A stretch of DNA of 64,000 nt from Panorpa germanica (GCA_963678705.1 OY783203.1:6944001-7008000); one strand, 5' to 3'; counted from the first letter of the stretch, positions 1-12,890 are shown. Notes: generated by a model from the sequence alone, not told the origin. A program made the numbers and translations.

Positions 1-1053
1 CACTGAATTTTAAATTCATTTTTATTCTATAAACAAATGTTAAAGCCAGTATGGAGTGAATTCTGGGGTTGCACCAAGAAATCCAACGTTGAAACGTTCC
101 AAACGTCAAAATGTATTACATGCACTGTAAAAAAAATTGATTAAAAAAATTTTTTTTAGCCTCTTTCATAGGATAGCTCATATTGTCTTCCGTGTTTTTC
201 TTTAAGTCTCGTGTGTCCTTAAACATTTTTAATTCTCTTCTTTTTCTTCTTCCCTCTAGATAGCCACCCTGCAACTCTTTCTTCTTGTTTGTTTCATTCT
301 TTGCATTCTCTTCTTTTGACTACGGTATCATCAACCACAAATATCATATCAGCCAAATCATATCGTATCTGATGTCCAAATGTAAGACCACAATATAATT
401 AATTGTTGATAATAGCATATTATCAGAAATTACAACATTGACATTGCATAAATCGATTTGTAATTATGTAATATTTTGAAATGTTATCGTTTTATATTAA
501 TTATTACTTCTTCATCATTAATTAATTTCAAATTACCAATTAGATTCTTGCCACGCGTACTAAATATCAAGTTCACATATAAAATATTCATACTAATTTG
601 ATGCACGAATGAAAAAAATAGTTGAACCTCGAGGGAAGTGTAATAAAATAATAGACATTACCAGTAGTTGCTTGTGAAAAATAACCAGATCCGAATTTTT
701 CTTAGAGAGACACTTTGACGCTTAATTTGATAAACAAATGTTCTTTAAAGTATATATAAAAATCAGCCAACATACTGCCACACAAGTGAGTGAGAATGTT
801 TACCTAAGTGAAGAGGTGGATCCTGCATATATGCTCTATAATGTGAAAATAATATCCTATACCATATATACATTGCATATACATGAAGTGAATAAACATG
901 ACAGTACATACTATGTATATGCATATGTATATTCCTTGAATATAGTATATATATCCAAATATTTTCTGTGTGATACTAACGACAGTACGAACAGTATTTG
1001 ACATAAGTTACTATTTTTATGTGAATGTGAATAGACTTTTTATTTAAAAGAAG

Positions 1054-1182
1054 ATGCTCTCCGCAAATTTTCCACTGTTGCGCGGAACAAGTCAGGTTTA
1101 TTACATGATGCCTCCAGCCATTAAAGCCAACGGACTGGAAGCCACCAAGCATGGAAGACATCGAGTTAGTAGTAGTAATAAG
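1054..1182 (+). CDS. Possible orphan coding exon, unknown product
   Basis: An ATG at 1054 opens a 43-codon frame that reaches a donor-like AATAAG|GTAAAT at 1182/1183. Just upstream, a T-rich tract ends in AAAAG, which could be an acceptor, and an in-frame TAA lies at 1045-1047. The stretch is richer in GC than its surroundings and the peptide is protein-like. It begins MLSANFPLLRG and later contains YYMMPPAIKANGLEA and a basic KHGRHR segment. Without splicing the frame closes eight codons later. I do not recognise the protein and see no partner exon. It could be the end of a gene lying to the left, a fragment carried by a transposon, or chance. Confidence 0.3.
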
Positions 1183-1259
1183 GTAAATGCACAACATTGC
1201 AACATTTGAACTCTTCGGAGTGCGGACGATGGCATGGCACGCAGTACATGGTGTATGGA

Positions 1260-1862
1260 CAGGCCCGGATTTGAGTGAGGGCAGGCGGGGCTACTGATCC
1301 GGGGCCTCCACAAGATAGGGGCTCCCACATAAGGATAAAAGTTATTTTTAATTAATTTTTTTATTTTTAATGTTTTTGTCATTATTTACATATCATTGAA
1401 TTTAATGTAATGTTTAATGTGTGTAAAAAAAAATTATCCTTATAAAAATAAAAACAAAACTGCTACTGCTACTGCTTCGCTCCTCTTGCTACTCTCCCTT
1501 CTGTTTGTACTCTGCCATTCCTTCTCTTTCCTCGTTTCTTTTCTCTATCTCCTCCATCCACCTCTTCCTTTCACGCCTCCCTTTAATAATTGCCCAATAT
1601 TCTTTTCGCTTATTACCTTGCTTTAATATTTCTATATCTGTTCCGCACACCCTGCACATCCTTTTCTCGCTATTTTCACAGTATCTATCTGATTCCTTTC
1701 TCCTCGTTTCCCATTCTGAATCTGGCAATCCTTCTCATGTTATTTTTTATCTTTTTTAAGTATTATGGTATCTCTCGCACTAAATTTTTAAAAGACTTGA
1801 TGGAAAAAAAATTGTTGCTCCTTCGTTGCCGCAGTGCCTCCACACCGCCAAATCCGGCCCTG
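1260..1862. mobile_element. hAT-type nonautonomous element with nested LINE relic
   Basis: The left end reads CAGGCCCGGATTTG. The right end, on the opposite strand, reads CAGGGCCGGATTTGG. These are short terminal inverted repeats of the CAGGG(C/G)CGG type common in hAT elements. The flanking 8-mers TGTATGGA (1252-1259) and TGCATAGA (1863-1870) match at 6 of 8 bases, as expected for an aged 8-bp hAT target-site duplication. There is no transposase. The middle of the element is occupied by a LINE 3' relic on the - strand. Confidence 0.7.
1440..1790 (-). mobile_element. LINE 3' fragment (R1/I-like C-terminus), decayed
   Basis: On the + strand this is a pyrimidine-rich block. On the - strand it reads as a charged protein tail with a MCRVCG zinc-knuckle half, followed by DIEIL, where intact relatives have IETLEH. 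The same order of segments (IARFRLGNE-like, RYWE-like, CRxCG, IETLEH-like) recurs in the other LINE relics of this window. From family knowledge, this is the extreme C-terminus of reverse transcriptases of R1/I-like non-LTR elements, the part kept by 5'-truncated insertions. Stops and indels show that it is dead. Confidence 0.6.
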
Positions 1863-2325
1863 TGCATAGAGTAAACTGCTCATCAAACTCTAAGCAAAAA
1901 TGTAAAGTTAATAAATAAAATAATACAGGTATCACTCACAGATGATTATTACAAATTTATTCTATAAATAATTACATGTTCAAACATGATGGGCAAGCGC
2001 AAGATGAACTAAAATATGAAGAATAATCGCGTGAATTATAAAGTAAAAAAATATGTTTGAATTAAAATAATTGCATTTATAATGATATGAATATTTAGTT
2101 TTTAATATTCATAACTTACAGTCTTTGAGATTAATATCATGTGCATATATTATATGTTGAGAAATATTGCCACGTTGTCGTATTTAGTAAGTAAGTACGA
2201 AAGCAAAGTAAGAAAATATACAATGTTGCCAACTTGCGATATCTAAATCTTTTAAAACAATATATATAAATGTTTTACACTTTTATATCTTTATCTATCT
2301 AATTACTGATTCATAAATCTAAAAA

Positions 2326-2576
2326 GGAACGACACAATGGTCGAGAGCGTTGATGCTTGATGCCCAACAAGTGTGTCTTCGGGTTCAATTCTCGGACCAG
2401 AGCTATATTTTCTGAGTTTGTTGGTTGTTGTCAAAGTTTAATTGATGATGTTAGAGCTATAAATATCATAAATTTATAAGCCATTAAGTGGTGTAGTGCC
2501 AACAATAGTAGGAGGTCGTAGGTGATAAGACTCAGCATCGGAAATAGACCGACGTGTAATGATTAAATTAAAAAAA
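2326..2576 (+). mobile_element. tRNA-derived SINE, near full length
   Basis: The head carries a tRNA-like A box (TGGTCGAGAGCG, about 2339) and a B box (GGTTCAATTCTC, about 2382). The body has TATATTTTCTGAGTTTG, and the tail has AGGAGGTCGTAGGTGATAAG followed by ATAGACCGACG. The same head, body and tail order recurs at 46565, 60901 and 31971, and inverted at 3560, which defines the family. It begins with GACACA, a short form of the GACGACACAG start seen in other copies. Confidence 0.75.
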
Positions 2577-2719
2577 TAATCTAAAACAAATAAATTTCGT
2601 TTACAATTTTGTTTATGATACTTTTTTTTAAATTTTATAAAACCGTTCTCGAGATGGATCCCGAATTTTATTATTAATTACTATTATTGGTAATTATTAA
2701 TTAATATTGCTAAAGTTGT

Positions 2720-2773
2720 ACATCAAATCTGTTCGATTACGACCATTGCTCACAAATCTGGGAAATTGGGCCA
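2720..2773 (+). repeat. Partial arm of long-TIR MITE family
   Basis: It shares ATCTGTTCGATTACGACC, then TTGCTCACAA and GGGCC, with the arms of the inverted-repeat element at 10620-10935. Only one arm is seen here. Confidence 0.45.
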
Positions 2774-3559
2774 CTGAACAGAAACATACCAAAGGGGGAG
2801 GGAGGATACAATTGGTTTTACATGGGATCAAAAAAAATTATAAAAATATATTACATACCGTTAAAAGTCCCCATAAGTTTCATGACGTCACTGTATTTCA
2901 ATTATTTGTGTAGTTTTGTTAGCTGACTTCCTCAAATCAGAAATGGGTAAATTTTTAACCCTGCGGTGCAATTTCATCACAATTCAGCAAGTAAGAAATT
3001 AAATTTCCGCTTGATTTTATTTTAAATACATACATCAGTTTCACATAGCACTTTAAATAATAATAAGTTTTGTTAATTGTAATCTTTAGTTCAGCGTATA
3101 TTCTATGTATAATTTATTTAAACAGGAACGTATTTAGTTGAAGAGACCTGTGAAGCAGAGGCGGATTAAACGGTGAGTGCACGCCTAGGTCAGACCACAA
3201 AGTCAATTGTAAGTAGTTTCAATTCAGTTTGACTAGAAAACTTCTCTTTTATACAACAGAGACGCAAACAAGTGTGTGTATATGATACGATTTACAGCTG
3301 ACTTGTGTATCCCATCAAGTATTTTATAACGATGGTTGTGAAGAAGGAAATATTGCTTCTGTAACGTCTTATGCATAGCTAAAGCATGCAGAAAATTGAA
3401 ATTTGATTGAGCTCCATCACCTTTTGAATATTTAAAAAAATATACATATATTTAACATTATTTCACTGTATGGTGAGACTCATGTAATGACTCGCTTAAA
3501 TAACTTAGTGCCTTAGGCTTCACTGATAATATTTCTTGAGAAATTTAAAATCTATTTAT

Positions 3560-3732
3560 TTAACAATGGCTCAGTCCTATCACCATCGTGATCTCTTTTA
3601 TATGGTTACTACACATAATCAATTTAGCTGTGAAAGCAACCAAACCAATATTGCGCTGGTCCGGAGATCGAACCCGAAGACTTAACAATCTGGCATCAAT
3701 CATCAATGCTTCCTGCCACTGTGTCGTCTATT
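3560..3732 (-). mobile_element. tRNA-derived SINE copy
   Basis: The reverse complement reads GACGACACAGTGGCAGGAAG, then the B-box segment CTTCGGGTTCGATCTCCGG, then the family body with GATTATGTGTAGTAACCATA. It is the same family as the copy at 2326. The tail is truncated. Confidence 0.75.
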
Positions 3733-4844
3733 TAAGCAGCAATTAATTCAATAAAATTTTAAAATTCACAAAAATCAGGTTTAGCAAAGATATAATAAAC
3801 TTATTGGATAAAATTATTTGAGATTTATTTAACATAAAAATATTTATAATAATTATTAGGACATTAATTACAATACACACAAATGAAGTAGATATATTAA
3901 TTATTTAATTTTAAAGTAAATATTATAGTGACCCAAACTAGAGATAACTTGTATTGGTTGATAGTTTGGTGCTGGGGGCTGGTTGATGACATTGATGATT
4001 GCGATGTATGTACTTACACACGCAAGCACAGGTTCTTCAGTTCGAATAAGGTCGTATATACGCAAGGTGTAGAAAACTAGTGGGGTGCAATAGTTATTTA
4101 TTTATCGATGTTGTAATTAATTAAACAGTGGGTAAGACGACTTTTACTTTTCTCTTTACTTTTCTATTTATAATTCTACCTCTATTTCCATTTTTATTAG
4201 CCCTAATTTTATTGCTTTATTGTTATATTGTACTTTTACCCATAATGCATGCAAAAGAAAAAAGCACAATTACTTTATGCTGTTGAGTAAAGAAGTAATA
4301 CATTCTATGTACCTGCTATACATGTACATATGTTTAGTCTGTACTTTTAAATATATTTTATGACCTGCCCAAATATCCTTTTCAAACAAGTGCCAGGTAA
4401 TAAAACTATAATTATTTTATTATTTTATAAGGCTATTTTATTAATTTTTCTAAATATTTAATCTAAATTTTTCTAAAAGTGTTTACAACTTCAAAAGCGT
4501 CTATTATTGTTTTTAAATAAAACAGTTGCTTGGATCTTGGTTTATTAGTGTAGGTACACATCTGACAAACGCCAAAAAATAAAACAATTAACGTACCTAC
4601 CTCAATTGAGCTACCATTGGCATTTAACTGTTAGACATTGAGTTTTTCTAAAAATAACATAAAAATAGGAGTAAAAAATAAATATTCAGACTTTGCCTAA
4701 GACATGTATGACTTTGCACCTAGCTACCAAACACCCTATATATATTAAAAAAAATTCAGAAATATTTGAAAAATTGTGGTCATGGTAGTTCAAAACATCT
4801 TAAGGTGTTTCAATTTTCAAAAAAAAATAATTTTTTTTTCTAAT

Positions 4845-4957
4845 TCCTAAACAAAATGAGATAAAAACTTTTTTTCTTTTTTTCTTGTGTAGTCATGAGC
4901 AGGACCACCTTCTGGTGCCGGCTTATCGTTGAATTTTGGGACACCCTGTATATATAT
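4845..4957 (+). repeat. Dispersed repeat ending GGGACACCCTGTA
   Basis: The block TAGTCATGAGCAGGACCACC followed by GGTGCCGGCTTATCGTTGAA occurs here and, almost identical, at 24905-25005. Here it ends in GGGACACCCTGTATATA, a terminus resembling those of Tc1/mariner-like nonautonomous elements. It runs directly into a TATATA/AATATA microsatellite (4948-4986). Confidence 0.55.
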
Positions 4958-6252
4958 ATAAATATATATATAAATATATATATATATCACATACCAAATA
5001 TATAATACACACAACTGTTTCAGAATTAATCTTTCTTTTTTCAATACGAAATTTTTTTAAATTATTGAAAAAAGTAACCTTCAATTTCTTTTTCACGTGG
5101 TGATAATTTTTTTTTCACGGAAAATTTGGAGTATGTGAGGCCGGCACTCACCGATCCTAAAAGAGACCCTGATACTACAAATAATAATTGAATAATCGAG
5201 TACGATATTTTAATCGTTTTATTCTGTACGATTGACAACACTAGTGTAAGTTGAATGAAGTTAATGCGCAATACAGAATAAAAACAAATATGTACGTGGA
5301 ATCTATTGAAATAATAACGTACAATATATTCAAACTAAAAACTAGAAATCAATATGATGAGTCATTGGCTCAAGAGGACAATACTACTGTATTCACAAAT
5401 CACTAAACCGACTATCTAGTTTTACCCTGTTCTAAAATATAATTAAAAAAAAACATGATTGTTACATAAATGAATCAAATAATAAATTAGTCAAATTAGT
5501 TCAAATTAACTTCTATATATCTATATAATGAAAGATGATGCCACTTCTTAATAATAACGTGACCAACTGTACTTCTGTTAGAACTTTTGTTCTCCTTTTT
5601 TATGTTTTAAGAAATAATTTTTTTAGGTTATATATTTTTGAACATTTTCATTAGGTCTCCGCAAATTTTGTAGTAAAGATTATATAAAAATATAGTACTC
5701 CTTTTCTACAAAAAACAATTGATCACCTTATTAAAAAAGTCATAGCATATAATTGGCAATGATGATGTAAACTTCAAGTAAAATTAATAACTTATAATTA
5801 TGTACCAGGAGCAAATAAAAATCACTTGTTCTACATTGTGCGCCATACACTGAGAATTCCCTAGTCGTACCGAGGGGAATGGCAGAGTAGCGATCCGCCA
5901 CAGGATCAGACCTAATAAGGGCTCATTAAAACTCATTTCAATTACAATGATTTTGTGTGGGAGCTAAACAATCTACACTCCAGTATCTCATAAGTTAATA
6001 AGTTTTACCCGCTCCTGTAAAATTTTCTTCGTACGCCCTGGAATGTAGGTATTAGAAGGATTGCTCAATTCTTGAATAATTACAACACGTAAATTGGAAA
6101 TTTAGTTTGACACAACTGTATATTTGAACAAATATACATTGACATGAAAGAAACAAAAAGTACAAAAAACTGGTAATGTTATTACGCACTTACTTACAAG
6201 AATGCGGATGGGAACTTCCCCATTCATGTTTAAATGCTATATTATAGTCATG

Positions 6253-6256
<4 letters not shown>

Positions 6257-6341
<85 letters not shown>
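6257..6341. repeat. (TA)n microsatellite
   Basis: About 42 uninterrupted TA dinucleotides, preceded by CATACA. Likely polymorphic in length, and assembly length may be unreliable. Confidence 0.97.
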
Positions 6342-6344
<3 letters not shown>

Positions 6345-7399
6345 CTAGAGTTTTACTCTGATTTGACTTGAAAATATTCTTGATATGTTGTACTGTTAGA
6401 TAAAAGAAAAAGAATTTTTTGATGTTTCCAAATTCATGTAACCCCTTAATAGTCGTTCAAATTTACTAATAATTCAATAATTAAATGCAAGAGAGTAATT
6501 TTTTTTAATGAACGCCATTGGCTATTAACTAGAAAATAAAAGTCGTAAGTTAAGGAAATGTTTAAACTCAAAACTACGTATTGTTTTGCACGTGTAAAGT
6601 TACAGCAATTCTCATTAAATGTAGTATGTAGGTCAAAAAAATAACAATTAAATAAAATTAGTTAGAAATTATTTTATGTCAGTAACCAAGTTCAACGAAC
6701 TTTGTCACGTGTCACTAATTCTTGTAAGGAATGCTCCGATAAAATTAAAATTTTAACAATTCGAAATTTACCGTACAGACCTTAGTATATTTTGCGTTAT
6801 ATGTACTTACTATTTTATTTATTTAATAAAAATAAAATAAATATTTTGGGGATTTTCAACTACTAGGCTGTATCTCGCATAGGCTATATCTTGTAAGTAA
6901 AATATTAAAATAAATTATTAAATAAAAATTACGTCAAACTAGCACAAGTCAGAATAGCAGGGAATTTGGAACTAGGAATTTGTAATTTGAAACTAAATAA
7001 AAAGGTTTTCTTTGCTTTCCTATCTTTTCATAAAAAATATGTTTAAAATCCAGTGCTTCAATCTTTGGACTTTGGATCTATTTGCTTTGGGTAAACATAT
7101 CCTTTTATTTAAAATGTCACTTGCATATTGGAGACCCGATTGTCATAATCATGGCGCAAGTGGTCTAACGACCCCCCAAATATACTTAGCGTATCGTTGA
7201 AGGCACGGTAACTGGTAGCAAATATTTTTTTTACGAAAAAGGGCTAAACAATTTTTTACTTTCCGTTTAATCAGCTTTACAGTCACACATTTTAAGTCTG
7301 ACAAACATAGATTCAAGTAATATTCAAATTTTCGTGAATAAAGTATGAATCGGAATCGTATTTGATCATGTGAAACGCCTTTTAGTATATTTATTTTAT

Positions 7400-8010
7400 T
7401 TATCACTATGTAACCTAAATTCGCATTTCTTCCTCTTATGTTTCAGTGTCTCTTTCCTTATACATTTTGCAAACTCTCTTATATCTTTTCGACTCTTCCC
7501 AAAACCTATTTCCCTTTTCCTCATTCGAAATCTCGCTATTTTCTTTGTATATTTTGTATTTTTCCAAGGTTCTTTTGTACGTCTTATTGGACTTCACTTG
7601 TTCGCCATCCTTTTCTATTGATGTACCTCCACAAATCCCTCTCGCAAATCTTCCTCTACACTTTTCTTCTCTTCTACTGTGATTTAAGTCCGTTTACAGT
7701 ATTCTTTCCTCTTTCTCCTTCCTGTGCTAACGCCTTTCTTGATAAGCTCTTCCTGTATTATTCTCAGTATCACATTGACTATATTTTTCATCTTTTCTTC
7801 ATATCTTACTGCTTCAGTTCTTATTGTGTCTTTATTCAGTTGCTTCATCACTCGTCAAAATCGTGCCTCGACGTGCAATGCTCAACCCTCATAACCCATT
7901 TCGCGTACATCTCCTGAAATTCCTCCAACCATTTTTGCTCTTTCCATCCCCATTTCTCTGTCGAGTATATGATCATGCTCAATATGAGCCATATTTCTTA
8001 GTTATGATGA
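7400..8010 (-). mobile_element. LINE C-terminal and 3' fragment, decayed
   Basis: This is the longest LINE relic in the window. The - strand, read across frameshifts, shows in order a WLEEF...MYAKWV segment, then RTEAVRYEEK, then KIARFRMRK near 7530, then a poor remnant of the C-terminal knuckle. This order matches the C-terminal domain of R1/I-like non-LTR reverse transcriptases. Multiple stops interrupt every frame. The long leucine/phenylalanine-rich frames on the + strand here are complements of this relic and not genes. Confidence 0.6.
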
Positions 8011-8719
8011 GTTCGATTCTTAAATTACGACGGATTACCTCTCGGCTACAAAAATGTATATATCATATGGCGTAGGTATGTATCTTCTAAAAAAAATGAA
8101 TTTTCAATATTACGCATTTTAAAATTATTTTGTGTTTTTACTAATGATGCTGCTTGAAGTTCGTAAATAATAAAATGAAAACAGGATAAACAAGTTTATT
8201 AGATACAATGGGTTGTATAACTTTAATTAATTTGAAAACGTGTTTATTTGAAACGAACCGAATGTATACTTATTGCGCGTTTAATATTACTGATAACATG
8301 CGAGACTCAAAAATGAGACGGTGGAGGAGGGAGTGTGATGGAAGTGATACTCTTGGCTCGGATTTTAAAAGGGCCTTCTTACAACCCATAATATATTTTC
8401 TAATGTTAATTATCCGGTTGGTTAATACATTTTTTGTTGTGGAAAATATTGAACTATGTTTTCTAAGAAATAAACTTAACCCGCTAGAACTTTTACAATA
8501 TTATCAATAAACTAATCAACACGGAAGGAAGTAAATACCATTTCTAATTCGAAAGACTGAATCTCAGTTGAAGATGTCTGAGAAAGCAGGAACAGGAAGA
8601 ATTAATAACGGTTTTACACTTGCAAATATATTTTTATGTTAAAGGTAAAAAGTCATGAGAAGAGCTAAATATTTTGGAAAATGGGTAAAAGCTATTTAAA
8701 TAAAATAACTAATACATGA

Positions 8720-8795
8720 ATTAGCTTGTACTAAGCTAGTAAATGTGAATCTGCATTGAAAGACAATTTCTATATGAGAAATGAATGGAGAAGAG
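8720..8795 (+). repeat. Partial copy of CCAGGTAGAAAA MITE family
   Basis: It contains ATTAGCTTGTACTAAGC, then GCATTGAAAGACAATTTC and TATGAGAAA. The same ordered blocks occur at 34585-34680 and 37083-37140, and inverted at 40655-40777 and 56740-56890. Confidence 0.5.
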
Positions 8796-10619
8796 ACGTA
8801 AAAGATGTAAGAAGTGGAAGAAATAAAACCATTTAAACCATTTGTGAAAGGTGGATATAGTGGATATAGGATATAGTGGTAGTGTAGTAATTTTTAAGTT
8901 GTTGTAATAAACGATCTTTTTTTTAGCTCTCACGGAAATTTTTGAAAAATTTCGCATGATATTTGCTACTTTTTCTTTTTTAGATTCCATGTGACGTCAC
9001 AAAGTTTCAAACTTAACGAAACTAAACAAAACTTCGTTTCGTTTTAAAGTATAAACTTTAAGCATGACAGATTCTTCAACCATTTAGGTCAGACATTACA
9101 AATATTTAAGTACTTCTAATCTTATATTTTAAATAGAAGTTATTTGATAACACTGGCAGTTTCTTCCGTTTCTTATGCAACAATCAGTGAAAAAAATGTA
9201 TAGAAATGTAATGTACGGTTCATTGTTTATCTAATATAGGATTGTACACCGACAATGACACCTCATGCTGCATTGCACTATGGTCAACTGACAACTGTCA
9301 TTGTCAGTGTCAACTATCAACATATTCCAACATTGTCAAGGTTTCAAAACATATACGTCACATGTGTTTTTCAAAAGGTCACTCACTGTTTTTAGAGAAA
9401 TTTTTATCTTCAATTTGATATTTTATTATTGGTTATGTATACTTATATTCACAGTCATTTGTTGAACATCGTGGCGATAGTTTATACAGTTCATTACTGT
9501 TCTTTTGAAAGTGGTTAAATTTTATTTAATTACGAAAATCATTTAAATATTTGTTCTTATTTAATATCATTTAAACAGTGTAATTAATAAATGTTAATGT
9601 GATAAACAATTAGTGCCTTTATCATCATAATACCAAGGTGAAATATTACTCTAAATTATAGTATTATAAGTTAAAGTGTTGTTAATTAACAATTTTGTTT
9701 TATTAATTAATAATTGTTTATTAATTAGTAACATTTTTTTAAAGATTACTTTCTAATTCATCCCTTTTTTTTTATACAAATTTATTTAACTTTGATATAT
9801 GTTGATAGTAGGAGGTGTTTATTATGTTAAGGTCTCTTATATGTGAAAGATACCGCTGCCTAAAATGTTGTGCGAATGTACGGGATTCCCAAAATAAAAC
9901 CTTTTCTCATGCTAATTTTTCACTTATGTAGACAGGGCTAAAATACTTTTAAGTCAGAACAGTTACAGATATAAAAAAGTTCATTTTCTTTCATTGGAAA
10001 TGAAGTGATGCTTCGAGCTTTAACCTAATCAGTTTAGTCTCATATAAAATGTTATCCTTTCTTCGGCATGATGTTGTAGAATAAAAAGAACTATTCAACC
10101 GAATCGTCTGAAATTTTAATAAGTTATTCACAACATCAATAGTTATCGTTGTCGAATTTCAATTTCAAAAGCGCGCCATTTTGTCAATTTTCAATTTCGA
10201 AAATATTCAAATATTACAAATTAAAAAATAATTAATCCTTGTTCTTTAAGTATATTAACTATTTTAATTGCAAATATCTTCAATAATTAAAGCGACTATT
10301 TAAAGAAATCACATTTGAGATCCTAATAGTTAACTTTATCAGTACATATATTAACGTGTACACTACAAAAATGGATAATTGTATGTATTATCAGTCGCAG
10401 TTTTATGCTAGAACTTTAATGGAACTTGAGATAAATTTAGACTGGAGAAACTGAAATCTAAGATAAATAAAATTTAATTGTTTTCATAACCAACAACATT
10501 TCTTGTGTTAGATAAATATTAAATAACAAGACCGTGTTTAGCGGGTATATTTTATATATCTTCATATTATACACAACCCAAAATGTGTTAGTATTGAATT
10601 TGGTCGAAGTCGGAGCATG

Positions 10620-10935
10620 AGCCCTTTTCCTGAGTCTTGCGAACAATGATCGTGATCGAACAAATATGATTTATATGAGCAAAACATTTTACGAATCACT
10701 TTTAAAAGAGTATTCCTGTACTTGAATAATAATTAATAATATAAAATTTAAGTTCTAATAACTACCAATTGTTGATGCACTCAAGAAATAAATATTAAAA
10801 ATAATAAGAATAATAATAAAATTCAGGAATAGTACAGGAATACTTTTTTAAAAGTGATTCATAAAAAGTTTCACTCATATAAATCAGATCTGTTCGATCA
10901 GGATCGTTGTTAGCAAGACTCAGGAATGGGGGCCC
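10620..10935. mobile_element. MITE with ~103-bp inverted-repeat arms
   Basis: The left arm (10620-10722, AGCCC...CCTGAGTCTTGCGA through CACTTTTAAAAGAGTATTCC) is matched by the reverse complement of the right arm (10831-10935) with few mismatches. The arms enclose an AT-rich loop of about 108 bp. No protein is encoded. Single arms of the same family occur at 2720-2773, 13113-13195 and 37866-37952. I could not define a clean target-site duplication, so the superfamily is open. Confidence 0.75.
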
Positions 10936-12104
10936 AGGAGTCGTATGTTTATTTAACCGTCTCCGCAGCCCTGATCTTCAGGTACATTACAGTTTTCTCT
11001 GTGCGATGAGTACTCTCTCCTGATATATTCCACTACAATACCAGTTTCTTTTAAATCTGTAGAATCATTCTCAAGAACGTAAATCGATGCCCTTTTTACT
11101 TTGTAGGCATTTCGCATGTTTAATAAATGCATTTTAATTATTAATATCTCGCATCATAGCTGGTTAAAACCTTTCGTAATGAAATTAAGAACACTAAAGC
11201 CTCATTTCCACTCACTGTTTTGGTATTTAATTTACTAATTTATCTAATATTTTAATCTAAATTTCAGGTTTTCAGATTAGGCATTCCTAGTTACATTCGT
11301 TAATTTAGTTGGTGCGCATGTGTTGGTTTTGACAGTTGGACAAAATTGAAGGTAAAATAATTAAAATTGCTGTTTTTAATAACAATTAGTAACAGAAATG
11401 GTTCTTATTTCTTTATTTTTGACAAACTGATATTAAACTTCTTTTAAATATAAATTCTATTGCATTTTAACAGATTGTCACATTTTGGAGGTCATAATAT
11501 AATATAGTTTTTCTTAATTTAATATTTTATTTTAAAACATTGGACCTTGTAAGGTTCTAAAAAAACTAAGAAAACTTAAAAAATGAATGAAATTAAAAAT
11601 GATACTGTGAATGACTACGCGTATTGCCATATGCTAAACAATTTAAATTAAATACACAATACAAAATTAAATTAAATCAATGAGTGGGAATGTTACTTTA
11701 TAATTAACACCATATTTGAATTTTATCAAATTTTGTAGAAATTTGGTTTTACTAGTGAATTACTTAACAGAAAATACCATAAGATTATCGATTATCCACT
11801 TATAGACATTCCAAAGATAATACGTAAAATTTGGCCAAATTGAGGCCAAACGACTGAGTTTTACATTTGGTCAAATACTAAAGAAAATTCAAGTAGTATA
11901 TAATAAAAGTATAAATATTTCTTATCTACTACCTGCGTACTTTTTCTTTCATAAAAATAAAGGTAGTTTATTTGTATTACAGTTTAATATTTATTTATAA
12001 AAATATATTGCCCTAAGCAAATACAGGGTTTTAGAAGCTAATCTGAAACTCAGTACGAAGTCTTTCTTTATTGTTTAAAGTAATAAAAGTAATATTTAAA
12101 AGTG

Positions 12105-12428
12105 GAGCCATCCATAAATTATAAGACACACGAGTAAGAAGGAGGAGTTTAGAAATTGTGACAAGATGTTACAAGGGAGGGGAGGATCACATGAAGATGA
12201 TGATTTTATAAAGTATGTAAAAAAATTGTAATTGAAAAGTATGAAAAAAAGCGGGTTAAAATAGAAAAAAAAAGGAATTTCCTAAAAAATTACAAACTTC
12301 CATGAGATCTAAAAAAAAAGAAAAGATCATTTATTCTAAAAACTATAAAATATTACAAAAACATGTGTGAAGGACAGAGAGGGAACAGAATAGCAGGAAA
12401 TTTGTGTGACGTAATTTATACATGGTCC
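12105..12428. mobile_element. MITE with ATCCATAAATTA-type ends
   Basis: The left end reads GAGCCATCCATAAATTATAA and the right end, reverse-complemented, reads GGACCATGTATAAATTACGT. These are terminal inverted repeats. The interior shares a block (CATGAGATCTAAAAA, near 12301) with a copy at 25060-25249. Fragments occur at 40460-40640 and 45250-45300. Such termini are common in insect DNA-transposon derivatives. No transposase is present. Confidence 0.55.
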
Positions 12429-12769
12429 TTAATTTTTCTTCTTATCCTCTGCAGATACGTATTATTTTTTAAGCCGTAACTTGTGTTTGATTATAATTTT
12501 ATAATGAATGTAGGTTAACTTCTTGCACACATAGTCCTTGTTCACAAGATAAAAAGTCATGTATTCGAATACGAACACGAACGTTTTCGCTCTAGTAGCA
12601 GCGAATAACACACATGCAAGCGTAAGAAACAATCTGAAAAGTGCACGAATATATGAATACGCCTATGTAGACATAGGGTTAACATGTTCTTCTTGAACTA
12701 TCTTTTGCACCAATTTGTCTCTCTTCTATGTCTTGTGATTTTCCCTAATATTTTCATTGTTATTATCGA

Positions 12770-12890
12770 TTTTGTCATTTGTAGTTCATCTCTCTTGAAC
12801 GAGTGAAATCAAATTGAAATATTTCGTGAAAAAATCATACCCGTCTTCAATATGATGTCAAAGTGACTCTAAAATTTTACTGAGTATAGT
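12770..12890 (-). repeat. Dispersed repeat (ATTGAAGATGCGTATGA family)
   Basis: The reverse complement gives TTAGAGTCACTTTGACATCA, then TATTGAAGACGGGTATGATT. The same block is at 15565-15680 and 20968-21185 on the + strand. Confidence 0.5.

Noticed and set aside
1920..1940. Search for Hox-complex microRNAs (miR-993 and miR-10 type); an ACAGGTATC string was seen here
   Set aside because: Only a few bases match what I recall, and no complementary arm forms a precursor hairpin nearby.
2326..2400. Possible tRNA genes at the A-box/B-box sequences
   Set aside because: They lack a closable cloverleaf and are followed by a shared non-tRNA body, so they are SINE heads.
7370..8075. Long + strand frames rich in leucine, phenylalanine and serine, looking like membrane proteins
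   Set aside because: They are the complement of a decayed LINE coding region on the - strand. The same artefact occurs near 1505-1759, 16126-16359, 21721-21909, 47388-47835 and 49773-50153.
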